Positions 21,966 to 30,173 are shown, counted from the stretch's first letter. The stretch: 42,143 nucleotides of DNA from a virus (IMGVR_UViG_3300013307_000029:1-42143); one strand, 5' to 3'. Translations and numbers: made by a program. Notes: generated by a model not told the origin, from the sequence alone.

Positions 21966-23078
21966 ATGTTCGACATGACCTCGGGAGAGCGTTGGCGACT
22001 CGGGCACCGGCCTGCCCTCGACGGGCTGCGCGGGATCGCGATCGTCGCCGTGCTCATCTACCACGGCTCGATCGTCATCGGCCGCGACTCCTACGTGCCT
22101 TCACTCGGAGTCGTCGGCGTGACTGTGTTCTTCACCCTGTCGGGGTTCCTCATCACCACGCTGCTGCTCGAGGACCGCGAAGCCCACGGGAGGATCCGCT
22201 ACGGCCACTTCTACCGGCTCCGCGCCCTGCGCCTGCTGCCGGCACTGATTGCGCTGATCGCCTTCGTCTGCGTCCTCGGTGTGTTCGTGGACGGCTTCGT
22301 GCACGTCGGTAGCGTCTTGGCCACCCTGTTCTACGTCCAGAACTGGTACTCAGGCATTGGTGGCACCCGTGACGCCCTCGGCCACACATGGACCCTGTCG
22401 ATCGAAGAGCAGTTCTACCTGCTCTGGCCGATCGCGCTCGGCTGGGCCGCCCGGTACGGCTGGCGGTGCATCCTCGCCCTGGCGCTGACCGGCGCCGCAG
22501 TGAGTGCGGTCCTGCGGAACGCGCTCTACGGGCACGGCGACGCGTGGCAGAACTTCAGCGCCACCTACACCAAGGCCGACGCCCTGCTCATCGGCTGCGC
22601 TCTCGCGGTCGTGATGAGCCGCCTCTCCTACAGCTGGGTCCGGGTGCCGCTCGTGGTCGTCGGGCTGGCCATGATCGCTCTCGCCTCGGAGATGACCCTC
22701 AATGCGTACCAGGTGGCGGCACCCACCGCGGCCGAGTTCGGCACTGCGGTGCTGATCTTCGGTGCCTGTGCTGGACGCGGTGGCATCCGGGCGCTCGAGT
22801 GGGGTTGGCTGACGTGGTTCGGTCGCCGAAGCTACGGGCTCTACCTCTGGCACGTTCCGGTGATGGCGCTACTGATGAAGACGACGCTGCCGACTGGGGT
22901 GTCGCTGCTGATGATTGCCGGCGGCTCGTTGGTGCTCACCGAACTTTCGTGGCGGCTCATCGAGCAGCCATTCATGCGGCGGCGTCAGTCGGTGAAGAAC
23001 GAGATCCCGTCGAGCCCGACGTACGTCGTGGAGCCGGCCGCGAAGGTCACCACCCCGGTCGTGTCGACGTCGATCTGA
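21966..23078 (+). CDS. OafA-type membrane O-acyltransferase
   Basis: About 370 residues with some ten hydrophobic helices and the Acyltransferase_3 signature: RPALDGLRGIAIVAVLIYHG near the start (R-x-x-x-x-D-G-L-R-G), GVTVFFTLSGFLITTLLL, then FYRLRALRLLPAL, and HTWTLSIEEQFYLLWP (catalytic-type W-S/T-L-S-x-E-x-Q-F-Y). It lacks a C-terminal SGNH domain. These enzymes move acetyl or other acyl groups onto surface glycans. It is on the strand opposite the tail genes, and its end overlaps a tail gene by 94 bases. ATG 21966 and 21975 are both possible starts. Confidence 0.85.
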   Translation: MFDMTSGERWRLGHRPALDGLRGIAIVAVLIYHGSIVIGRDSYVPSLGVVGVTVFFTLSGFLITTLLLEDREAHGRIRYGHFYRLRALRLLPALIALIAFVCVLGVFVDGFVHVGSVLATLFYVQNWYSGIGGTRDALGHTWTLSIEEQFYLLWPIALGWAARYGWRCILALALTGAAVSAVLRNALYGHGDAWQNFSATYTKADALLIGCALAVVMSRLSYSWVRVPLVVVGLAMIALASEMTLNAYQVAAPTAAEFGTAVLIFGACAGRGGIRALEWGWLTWFGRRSYGLYLWHVPVMALLMKTTLPTGVSLLMIAGGSLVLTELSWRLIEQPFMRRRQSVKNEIPSSPTYVVEPAAKVTTPVVSTSI

Positions 23079-23605
23079 CCGACGTTGGTGTTCAGCGGGA
23101 CGAACGACAACTTCACGGTCGGCCGATAGCCAGTCGGGAGGGTGAAGATCGTGGACGGGTTGGCGCCGGACTTCACAACGCCGCGCAAGTAGACCCGACC
23201 GTTCGCGTCCTTGCGGTAGGCGGCGGTCGAGTAGGTGCCACCGAAGGCGACCCAGGTACCGGAGAGTGTCGGGTTCGTCCATGCGTTCTCGCCCTGGACG
23301 TCGGCAGCGAGGATCCCACAGACGACCTTGTCACCGATCGAGTGGGTGACGCCTGTCGTGGCTTCTTGGCCGCGGGTGATGGTGCCGGTGGTAGCTGCGG
23401 CGGTGTAGGCAGTCAGGTAGACGATTTCGGAGAGATGCCCGTTGGTGTCGAGGATCGCGAGCGGGATGTAGTCCGAACCACTGAGGGTGGGCACGTTGGT
23501 GCCGTTCGAGTGCGTGAGCGCGGCAGCGAAGGTGACCGACGTCGCCGTGGTCGTCAGCGACCCGCCGAGGGTCGCGGTCAGGCCGTTGTAACGCAGACGG
23601 GCCAT
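22985..23605 (-). CDS. tail fibre-like minor tail protein (206 aa)
   Basis: The product (MARLRYNGLTATLGGSLTTTATSVTFAAALTHSNGTNVPTL) has the beta pattern of phage tail-tip and fibre proteins, with YLRGVVKSGANPSTIFTLPTGYRP resembling receptor-binding domains. The final 31 codons lie opposite the end of the acyltransferase gene. It is separated from the next minus-strand tail gene by the acyltransferase insertion. Confidence 0.7.
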   Translation of the reverse strand: MARLRYNGLTATLGGSLTTTATSVTFAAALTHSNGTNVPTLSGSDYIPLAILDTNGHLSEIVYLTAYTAAATTGTITRGQEATTGVTHSIGDKVVCGILAADVQGENAWTNPTLSGTWVAFGGTYSTAAYRKDANGRVYLRGVVKSGANPSTIFTLPTGYRPTVKLSFVPLNTNVGQIDVDTTGVVTFAAGSTTYVGLDGISFFTD

Positions 23606-23606
23606 G

Positions 23607-24227
23607 TCACGGCACCAAGATCACGGCGATACCGAGGGCGTGCCACGACACTTGGAACGTGGTCCCGGTGGTCGAAACATCCACCCCGAAATCGGCGAAC
23701 CCAATGAGCGGCTTCGTGGCCGAGGTGGAAGGGGTGTCGTCGTAGAGCACAGCGCCGCGTGCTGTCAGCGTCGAGGACGTCCAAGAGACGTTTCCACCGG
23801 TCAGCACCAGTCCGCCCTTCGCGACGCACAGCCACGTCACAGTCCCGTCGGTCACGGTCTGCCCGATCGTGACCGGGAATGTCGGGACTGAGCCCGCAGA
23901 GGTGCCCGAGGTCAGCGCCTGGTAGACAAACCCGTTGCCGGTCGCCGGCCGGACGACGTCTCCGGCGGCGTAGGTGATTGAGTTCGCCCGCGATATCGTC
24001 CAGGAGTTCGCCGCCACGTAGGAGAATGCAGGGCTGCCGACTGCGCCGCCGCCAGCGGTGTAGCCGGTGCCGGTCACCTCGTTGGTGATGTCGTTGAAGT
24101 AGTCGTGACCATCGTGGTCGAAGGTGTAGCCGCTGGTGACCAAGACCAGCTTGATGGAGTCGGAGTTGAAGTCGATCTCCTTGTTCATCACCGAGGCGAA
24201 GAACTTGCCGTAGAACGAGAACGCCAC
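23607..24227 (-). CDS. minor tail protein (206 aa)
   Basis: Opens MAFSFYGKFFASVMNKEIDFNSDSIKLVLVTSGY, a start shared by a family of phage tail proteins, and has strands such as VTWLCVAKGGLVLTGG and FADFGVDVSTTGTTFQVSW. Beta-rich throughout. A one-base gap joins it to the fibre-like gene. Virion location is inferred from position. Confidence 0.7.
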   Translation of the reverse strand: MAFSFYGKFFASVMNKEIDFNSDSIKLVLVTSGYTFDHDGHDYFNDITNEVTGTGYTAGGGAVGSPAFSYVAANSWTISRANSITYAAGDVVRPATGNGFVYQALTSGTSAGSVPTFPVTIGQTVTDGTVTWLCVAKGGLVLTGGNVSWTSSTLTARGAVLYDDTPSTSATKPLIGFADFGVDVSTTGTTFQVSWHALGIAVILVP

Positions 24228-24248
24228 GATCGGCTCCTTCGCAGAGGG

Positions 24249-24653
24249 TCAGAACGACGAGTTGTAGAAGACGGTCAGCGTTGCCGTGACGACCGTGCCG
24301 GCTTGGTCGACGACGATCTCGTTCGCAAGCGGCCCGGAGTCCCATGCATCCCCGGTCGTGTTGTCTTCGAGGAGAAAGTGCGTCGGCACGGAGGCCCAGG
24401 CCGCGGTCGAGGTCGCGAACGTCACTGGCGCGGAAGTGATGGCACCCGCAGACGGGGTGCTCGGCCAGCCTGTGCCGTCATTGCTGAGGACCGGCGGCGT
24501 GTACCCACCTGTCGATGCCAGCTCGCTGCCGCCCGCGGCAGGGTCACCCACATAGAGGCGAACCTTGTGCGCGCTGGCCGCATTGGGGCCCTTCGACGCG
24601 CCATAGTCGTTGGCGAGCGACTTGTTCTGGGCTGCGGTCGAGATGAGCGTCAT
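24249..24653 (-). CDS. minor tail protein (134 aa)
   Basis: Beta-rich protein with KVRLYVGDPAAGGSELASTGG, then DGTGWPSTPSAGAITSAPVTFA and TLTVFYNSSF at the end. The pattern is that of small phage tail accessory proteins that share this Y-x-P-P/N-D-G-T-G-W-P segment. Overlaps the next gene's stop at 24653. No catalytic motif. Confidence 0.65.
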   Translation of the reverse strand: MTLISTAAQNKSLANDYGASKGPNAASAHKVRLYVGDPAAGGSELASTGGYTPPVLSNDGTGWPSTPSAGAITSAPVTFATSTAAWASVPTHFLLEDNTTGDAWDSGPLANEIVVDQAGTVVTATLTVFYNSSF

Positions 24654-25102
24654 CAGACGGTCCCAGGGATCGGGTAGACGGGGATTGTGACGGTCAGCAC
24701 CTCGAAGAACGCCGCGACAGCCTGGGCTTCAGCCAAGTCCGACTCCGGCGCCCAAGGTGCCGGCGATGCCGCCCACACCTTCAGCACGCCACCTAGATCC
24801 ACCGTCACTGGATACGCGAACTGCGATAGCGCCTCGTCGAGCTCGTCGATCGCCGCGTCGAGATCGGCGGTCGTGTTGGCCTGCACCATCACCCGGAACG
24901 GGTAGTCCGTGTTCTCCTTGACGGCCGCGATGAACTCGGTGCCGTGCACGTCCACAGAATTCGGCGCGGCGGTCTTGCGCCACGTAACGGCTGGGCGCCG
25001 GAGTCGACTGCCGAGGAGGAGGACGTAGGTCGCATTGAGGGCCTCGTCGATCACCAGATCCGACAGGCTCAAGGAGGAGCGGTCGATCGTCACCGAACTC
25101 AT
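24653..25102 (-). CDS. minor tail protein after tape measure (149 aa)
   Basis: The product (VTIDRSSLSLSDLVIDEALNATYVLLLGSRLRRPAVTWRKT) is an alpha/beta protein with a helix ADLDAAIDELDEAL and a closing beta strand. The ATG at 25102 overlaps the tape measure stop. Its position directly after the tape measure fits a distal tail component; no family is recognised. Confidence 0.65.
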   Translation of the reverse strand: MSSVTIDRSSLSLSDLVIDEALNATYVLLLGSRLRRPAVTWRKTAAPNSVDVHGTEFIAAVKENTDYPFRVMVQANTTADLDAAIDELDEALSQFAYPVTVDLGGVLKVWAASPAPWAPESDLAEAQAVAAFFEVLTVTIPVYPIPGTV

Positions 25103-27783
25103 GCGACGCGCCCCGTCGAGACAGGTGTGCCACCGATGCCCGCGTTCCGGGCCCGACCGTTCATCTGACCCATGAAGTCCGCGTAGTCATGGGCCACGAC
25201 CGTGTCGATGTTGATGGTGACCCCGCCGACAGCCCGGCCACCCGGTAGCGGCGCATTACCCGGCGTCTGGTCGAGCGGCGTCAGGCGCTCCGGTCCGTTC
25301 TCGCCGATCAGCGCGACCGTGGGGCGGTTGATGATCGCGCCCCGTGCGCCGGCACCCTCGGGGTGGATGCCCGGCCCGAACAACGCAGACGTCGGTGCCA
25401 GCGGGATGCCCGTGACCTGGAACTTGACCTTGATCGTCTTATCCCGGAGTTTGTCCAGTTCGCGCTTGAGGCGCTCCACTTCCGAGACCGACGTCGGCAC
25501 GCCCGAGACCTTGATGAGCGTGCTCAACTCGGGCGGCGTCAGTTTGTACTTCTCGGCCAGCGTGGCGAGCTGCTGCGCGGTGTCCGGGAAGCCCTTGAGG
25601 CCGATCTCAGTTATTGCCTTACGTGGGAAGCCCTTCAACACCTTGCCCAGATCGAGTACTGCCAGCCGCTGATCCCGCTGGATGCTCTTGTCCTTCTTGA
25701 ATTCGGTCGAGTTCGAGCTGACAGCGTCAGTCAACGTGTTGAACGCACCTGCCAGGTCCGCGAGGTGCTTCTTCTCGGCCGTGGTCTGCGCGCCCTGGTC
25801 GTTGAGGTTGCCCGAACTGAGCAGCTGATCGCGGGCGGTGGTGTATCCCTGAATCGCCTTGTTGTAGATGTCGAGCGCCTTCTTGTTCCCAAGAGCGGCA
25901 TCGACGAGCGTCCGCGACGACAGGCCGAACTTCCGCCCAGCGTCGATCGCTCCCGACTTCTGCAAGGCGTCGAACGCCGATGCGCGGGTCGCCCGTGTGG
26001 TCGCTCCAGTGAGAGAGTTAAGGGTTGATACGTAGTCCGCGACAACCGGCTTGGACCGTTGCAGCGTGTTCTTGACCTTGGTCGCCTGCGTCGCCAGCCC
26101 GAATAGGGCACCGGCTCCCGCACCAACCGCGGCACCAACCGGCCCCCCAGCAGCGAACCCCAGTAGCGCGCCGCCGCCAGCAGAGCCCAGGATGCCAAGC
26201 GCCTTGTTCGAGGTGGTTGCCGACTCGGTCAGTAGGCCGATCCCGCCAACTCCAGCCAGCCCGCGGACCGCCACCGAGGTCTTGGACAACTGCGTGTCGG
26301 CGCCGCGCAGGCCGTTGATGGCAGCGGTCAGCTTAGTGAGCCCACTCGAGGCGGCCTCGAAGACCTGGTAGCCCTTCAGGGCCACCACCACAGCGATGAT
26401 GCCGGCAGCCGTGGCGGTCAATACGGGGACTGGAATCACCCGAATCACATCCGCGAGAACCTTGATGCCCCCAAGCGCGAGCGCGCCAATCGGAGCCAGG
26501 GCGATGCCGACGCGAACAAGAGCCTTGAAGACGCTCCCAATGGTCGCTGCCACCTTCGGACCGGTATCACGCAAGTAGGCCAGGAAGGATTGGAAGCCCT
26601 TTGAGGGACCCACGGTCGTGCCCCACTCGGCGAACCGCTTCGACAGATCGGTTAGGCCACCCACCAGTCCCTTTGACAGCGGCGCGAACGCAAGCGCGAG
26701 GCCGACGAAGCCCTTGCCAAAGTTCTCCACGATGCGCCCAAACGAGACGATCGCCGAAGCCGACGCAGCCCCGAAGGCGTTCATGAAGTTCTTGAAGGCA
26801 GGACCAGAAGCCGACTTGTCGATGTCACCGAGCAGCGTGCCAACCGCGCGCGAAACTGCGGTGAGCGGACCCTTCAGCGTCGGCATGATCTTCGCCAACG
26901 CGTCCATGCCCGTGACCACGGGCCCAAAGATCGCCGGGCCCGCCGTCGTGACGAGTCCCTTGAACGAGCTCTTGAGGGCCTCCTGGCTCTTGATGAACCG
27001 AGCCTGAGCAGGCGTTAGGCCCTTGAGCGCGGCGTTGTAGGCCGCGGTCGCTTCAGTGACCCTGCGCTGCGCCGCAGCCCTTCGAGCGTCGTTAGACGCG
27101 GAGATCGATGCTTGGCGGCCACTCAGGGCCGCGTTCGCCGCGTCGAGCCTGCGCTGGGCACTCGCGCGAGCCGAGGCCGTGGTCGCTGATGCAAGCGCCT
27201 GCTGCGCCGCCTTGATGGCAGCGGCGTGGCTGCGCTGGGCTGTTGCCAGGGAGTTTGCTGATGAAGCACCGATTGAGGCGTTGGTGTTCGCGAGCGCCTG
27301 CTGAGCCGCCGCGACCTTCTTGGCGAGTTCGTCGATCTTCTTCTTCTGGGTCTCAGTCTGCTTGATCGCGACGCCCGCCACAATCCCACCCAGCGTTAGA
27401 CCGGCTCCAGCGGCAGCGACGGGCAGGGCGAAGGCCGCACCTAGGCCGGCGACCGCAGCGGTGATCGGGATAAGGGCGGGGCCTAGGGCCAGAATGGCGG
27501 TCAAGCCCGCGCCCGCTGCGCTCACGTCGATCTTGGCCTTGCGATTGCGCGCCGCATCGTCGATCTTTGCCTTGGCCTTCGCGGTGTCCGCGTCAGCCTG
27601 GATCTTTACCTGACGCGGACGCGTAGCCTCGTCAAGCTTCGTCTTCGCAGCCGTCGTGTCCGCGTCGATCTTGATGTTCGCGGAGATGTCCTTGAGCTTC
27701 GCCTTTAGCTTGGTCGCGAAGCCACGTGTGTCCGGGACTACGTCAACGGCAACTGAACCGACTGAGATCGTCAACCCGGACAC
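25099..27783 (-). CDS. tape measure protein (894 aa)
   Basis: By far the longest gene. It begins MSGLTISVGSVAVDVVPDTRGF, then repeated short units with K-A-K and D-A-D-T-A (residues 25-85), a Gly/Ala-rich hydrophobic block (about 90-160), long coiled-coil and Ala-rich helices (about 170-260), a further hydrophobic stretch near 440-490, and an ordered C-terminus. Tape measure proteins set tail length and help DNA entry. At the usual 1.5 angstrom per residue the tail would be roughly 130 nm. Placed directly after the tail assembly chaperones. Confidence 0.9.
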   Translation of the reverse strand: MSGLTISVGSVAVDVVPDTRGFATKLKAKLKDISANIKIDADTTAAKTKLDEATRPRQVKIQADADTAKAKAKIDDAARNRKAKIDVSAAGAGLTAILALGPALIPITAAVAGLGAAFALPVAAAGAGLTLGGIVAGVAIKQTETQKKKIDELAKKVAAAQQALANTNASIGASSANSLATAQRSHAAAIKAAQQALASATTASARASAQRRLDAANAALSGRQASISASNDARRAAAQRRVTEATAAYNAALKGLTPAQARFIKSQEALKSSFKGLVTTAGPAIFGPVVTGMDALAKIMPTLKGPLTAVSRAVGTLLGDIDKSASGPAFKNFMNAFGAASASAIVSFGRIVENFGKGFVGLALAFAPLSKGLVGGLTDLSKRFAEWGTTVGPSKGFQSFLAYLRDTGPKVAATIGSVFKALVRVGIALAPIGALALGGIKVLADVIRVIPVPVLTATAAGIIAVVVALKGYQVFEAASSGLTKLTAAINGLRGADTQLSKTSVAVRGLAGVGGIGLLTESATTSNKALGILGSAGGGALLGFAAGGPVGAAVGAGAGALFGLATQATKVKNTLQRSKPVVADYVSTLNSLTGATTRATRASAFDALQKSGAIDAGRKFGLSSRTLVDAALGNKKALDIYNKAIQGYTTARDQLLSSGNLNDQGAQTTAEKKHLADLAGAFNTLTDAVSSNSTEFKKDKSIQRDQRLAVLDLGKVLKGFPRKAITEIGLKGFPDTAQQLATLAEKYKLTPPELSTLIKVSGVPTSVSEVERLKRELDKLRDKTIKVKFQVTGIPLAPTSALFGPGIHPEGAGARGAIINRPTVALIGENGPERLTPLDQTPGNAPLPGGRAVGGVTINIDTVVAHDYADFMGQMNGRARNAGIGGTPVSTGRVA

Positions 27784-27789
27784 CTCCCA

Positions 27790-28448
27790 TCAAGCTGACT
27801 TGTCCCAGCCCAGCCAGGAGCGCATTTGGTCCATGGACATGCCGGCGCTGCCGTGGATCTGCGTCGGCGGTTCCACGCCTGGACGTGGCGTGGGGTGCGG
27901 GTAGGTCGACGGCTTGCCACCTGCTGCCTGCCAGATGCGGACCCGAGCCGCGTCGAGCTGCGCCGCCGCCAATTGTTCTGGCAGACCCCATGGCGCCTCG
28001 CTGGGTCGCATCGCGCGATCCAGGGCCGACCCCTGCGGTGCCTGGTTGACGATCACCCAGAGATCACGCCATGACAACTCAGGTGTCCCGGTCCATGCGA
28101 GCCGCAGGCCGAGCGAGATCAAGTCGTACTCGATCGCCTCGCGATACCGAGCGATCAGCTCGAGGAGGCTTCGGATTCCCCCAGGCTCACGTCACTGTCA
28201 GCCTGCCAGGCGTCAGTGAGGGCCTCGTACTGCTCCTCGTCCAGCGACCGCACCGCGTCGCCCTGCTTGGTGCCTTCCGCTCCGAAGAAGTCGAGGATCG
28301 CCGCCGAGTCGTCACCCATCTTGTTTCGCTGACCGATGGGGATGAACTTCAGCCGGCGGACCGAGAATACGCCCTTGTGGCCGGGAATGGAGAACTTGAA
28401 CACGTCCTGCTCAATCGACGCCTTTGACGCCGGGACCTCGAAAGTCAT
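27790..28448 (-). CDS. tail assembly chaperone, -1 frameshift product
   Basis: The downstream frame (27790 to about 28180) is open well past its first ATG at 28122 and lies in the -1 frame of the upstream chaperone gene. Reading through the shift gives LLELIARYREAIEYDLISLGLRLAW, the standard C-terminal start of the long tail assembly chaperone, then W-R-D-L-W-V-I-V. The long form corresponds to gpGT of lambda and recruits tail tube subunits to the tape measure. The stop is seven bases before the tape measure gene. Confidence 0.8.
28155..28448 (-). CDS. tail assembly chaperone, short form (97 aa)
   Basis: The unshifted product (MTFEVPASKASIEQDVFKFSIPGH, RRLKFIPIGQ, AILDFFG, SLDEEQYEALTDAWQADSDV) matches the short gpG-like chaperones that sit between the major tail protein and the tape measure. 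It ends 20 bases after the slippery heptamer, so most ribosomes give this form. Confidence 0.8.
   Translation of the reverse strand: MTFEVPASKASIEQDVFKFSIPGHKGVFSVRRLKFIPIGQRNKMGDDSAAILDFFGAEGTKQGDAVRSLDEEQYEALTDAWQADSDVSLGESEASSS
28176..28182 (-). promoter_or_regulatory. slippery site for -1 frameshifting
   Basis: On the minus strand the heptamer is GGGGGAA, in frame as CTG-GGG-GAA near the end of the short chaperone gene. A one-base backward slip enters the downstream frame, which is open. The frame offset is exactly -1. Efficiency cannot be judged from sequence. Confidence 0.7.
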
Positions 28449-28491
28449 GCGCGCTAGCCCTTCAGAAGGTGCGCGGCCCTAGAGGTACGAC

Positions 28492-28536
28492 CCCGACGGC
28501 GCGGCGGGCCTGCGCAGGTATGACCGCGCCGTCGGG
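28492..28536 (-). terminator. hairpin after the major tail protein gene
   Basis: Arms CCCGACGGCGCGG (28492-28504) and CCGCGCCGTCGGG (28524-28536) are perfect complements with a 19-base loop. It begins 11 bases after the major tail protein stop and before the chaperone start. It may act as a partial terminator or RNA stabiliser that gives more major tail protein than downstream products. Confidence 0.65.
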
Positions 28537-28547
28537 TGAATGAGGGA

Positions 28548-29120
28548 TCAGGAGAAGACGCCGTCGTCGGTGTAGACGTACGCCTGGTTGCCGGAAGAGT
28601 CCGCGAACGCCTCCAGAGTCACCGGGTAGCCGATGACACCGGAGTCGTTGTGGACGATGTCGCCGACAGCGGTCACCTGACCGAGCGGCACCACGATCCG
28701 CTTCTTCGCGGTCCCGTCCTTCATGTCGAAGATCCACGGCAGCTTCGGCAGCGTGCCACCGTTGACGGCGACCGCCTGGAGGGTGCCGCTCGAGACTGTG
28801 GCGGCGGTCGTGGTGACGTCGCTTGAACCGTCGATCGCCTTGAGGACGTTCGCGTTCAGGGTCTCGTAGAGCGTGAACTGGTAGGTGACCGAGAACTCGG
28901 TCTGGACGACCTTGACGACATCGCCGCCCCACGCCTTGATCTTGTCCGTGGTCCGGCTGCGCGACTCGGTCAGGCCGGCGTCGCCGACGTAACCGAGGGC
29001 CGTGAAGCCGGTCGTGGTGCCGCCCGCGCTCGTGGGGAGCGTGGCGCCGCTCGTGCCGATCAGGACACCGCCCGTGGTGACGGGGAGCCCCTGGATCACA
29101 TTTCCAACTGTGGTGGTCAC
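28548..29120 (-). CDS. major tail tube protein (190 aa)
   Basis: A 190-residue beta-rich protein: GNVIQGLPVTTGGVLIG, a T-R-T-T-D-K-I-K-A-W-G-G-D segment (the conserved loop of tail tube proteins), VTYQFTLYETLNANVLKAI, and DMKDGTAKKRIVVPLGQVTAVGDI. It polymerises into the tail tube. A hairpin follows it, and the neighbouring genes are a 41-residue protein and the tail assembly chaperones, in the usual siphovirus order. Confidence 0.85.
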   Translation of the reverse strand: MTTTVGNVIQGLPVTTGGVLIGTSGATLPTSAGGTTTGFTALGYVGDAGLTESRSRTTDKIKAWGGDVVKVVQTEFSVTYQFTLYETLNANVLKAIDGSSDVTTTAATVSSGTLQAVAVNGGTLPKLPWIFDMKDGTAKKRIVVPLGQVTAVGDIVHNDSGVIGYPVTLEAFADSSGNQAYVYTDDGVFS

Positions 29121-29203
29121 AGCGGTGTCCTTTCGGGTTGAGTGCGCAGGCCCGAATGGAGATGTGTTGCTACCTCGCCGTCAGGGGCGACGAGGGGACT
29201 GGG

Positions 29204-29329
29204 CTACTTCCTGACAGGCGTCTTGCGCCAGCCGGCATCGACCCACGACTCGACGTCGGCCGCGGGCACCTCCTGAGAGACGTTCTCGAAGGCGGGGTGG
29301 TAGACGGTGACGGTCTTGTTCTCGGCCAT
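29204..29329 (-). CDS. small conserved phage protein, DUF7302-like (41 aa)
   Basis: Reads MAENKTVTVYHPAFENVSQEV, then DVESWVDAGWRKTPVRK. Short proteins with this pattern (V-x-V-x-H-P, closing W-x-x-A/S-G-W) recur next to the major tail protein in actinobacteriophages. The tail terminator gene starts eight bases upstream. Function unknown. Confidence 0.6.
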   Translation of the reverse strand: MAENKTVTVYHPAFENVSQEVPAADVESWVDAGWRKTPVRK

Positions 29330-29337
29330 GGGAACTC

Positions 29338-29718
29338 CTAGATCGAGTGAATGCGGACTTGGGCGGTGTAGATGAAGCGCCGGAGGTTGGTGTTGTCGTA
29401 CGGCAGCCAGGCCGGGCCGTTGACGGAGCGCACGCGAATGACAAACGCATCCGTGCCGACCGCAGTCCCCGGCAAGTCGTTGCGCAGGAAATCGCGGACC
29501 GCGTATGCCAGCGTCCGACCGCCTGCACGTGTGGTTGCGAAGCAGTCGAAGTCCACGATCGCGTCCTCATAGACGGAGAATTGGCCGTCGTCGGTGCCGC
29601 TGATCCGGGTGACTCGCACCGTGTCGCCGACGACTGTCGCCGGCAGCTCTGTGCAGTAGCGCGCCGAGGGACCACCGTCCTCGAGCGCAGCGATCAGGAC
29701 CGGCTCGGCTTCAGCCAT
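29338..29718 (-). CDS. tail terminator-like protein (126 aa)
   Basis: An alpha/beta protein: EPVLIAALEDGGPSARYCTELPA (N-terminal helix and strand), VVGDTVRVTRISGTDDG, DFDCFATTRAGGRTLAYAVRDFLRN and a final strand RFIYTAQVRIHS. The pattern (DFDCFA and AYAVRDFL) is that of gpU-like tail terminator proteins. Position after the HK97 gp10-like gene supports it. Confidence 0.7.
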   Translation of the reverse strand: MAEAEPVLIAALEDGGPSARYCTELPATVVGDTVRVTRISGTDDGQFSVYEDAIVDFDCFATTRAGGRTLAYAVRDFLRNDLPGTAVGTDAFVIRVRSVNGPAWLPYDNTNLRRFIYTAQVRIHSI

Positions 29719-29775
29719 CGGGTGACCTCCGGCGTTCTCGTGACATCGGAGACGGACGGATCTACGGTGTCGGGC

Positions 29776-29859
29776 ATGACGATGAATCAGATTGCGTGGC
29801 GGGTAACTGCCGCGATCTTCGGACTGCTGATCCTGGCTTTAGTGTTCGGCTGGATCTAG
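29776..29859 (+). CDS. possible small membrane peptide (27 aa)
   Basis: On the plus strand, opposite the head-tail block, an ATG at 29776 opens a 27-residue frame with one hydrophobic helix (TAAIFGLLILALVFGWI) and a basic N-terminus (NQIAWR). It fills the 137-base gap between two minus-strand genes, the only sizeable gap there, and no strong ribosome site is seen. It may be a moron-like membrane peptide or chance. Confidence 0.35.
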   Translation: MTMNQIAWRVTAAIFGLLILALVFGWI

Positions 29860-30173
29860 TCCTTCGCGGCGCTGAGCGCGCGGCCCAGCGTGCGGTGCGC
29901 AGGCGTGTTATGCCCGCCGAACTCGACCCAGATCGCGTGCTCCGAGTGGTTCGTGACCCGGCCGTACGCGCGTCGGGTGCCCCTACTGGACTCCTTGACA
30001 CCGCTCGTGACCTCGAACTCGTACTTGTAACCCTCGCCGTACGGCGGCGCGTCTGGGGCGGTGGCTTCGGCTTCCGCCTTGACCTTCTCGGCGCGGCGGC
30101 GCATTTCGGCCTGCAGGAACTCCGACGTCAGCAGGTCGCCGATGCCGCGATAGGACGGGCGGTAGGTGCTCAT
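29856..30173 (-). CDS. HK97 gp10-like head-tail joining protein (105 aa)
   Basis: The product (GIGDLLTSEFLQAEMRRRAEKVKAEAEATAPD, then a beta part with HAIWVEFGGHNTPAHRTLGRAL) has the HK97 gp10 layout: an N-terminal helix, a D-x-P-x-x-T/G-x-x-Y turn and the closing V-E-F-G motif followed by P-A-x-x-x-x-x-A. It forms part of the neck. ATGA overlap with the gene before it. Confidence 0.8.
   Translation of the reverse strand: MSTYRPSYRGIGDLLTSEFLQAEMRRRAEKVKAEAEATAPDAPPYGEGYKYEFEVTSGVKESSRGTRRAYGRVTNHSEHAIWVEFGGHNTPAHRTLGRALSAAKD

Noticed and set aside
22388-23707. 439-codon plus-strand frame overlapping the acyltransferase
   Set aside because: Different frame of the same strand; low-complexity Arg/Gly sequence, while the acyltransferase frame has family motifs and membrane helices.
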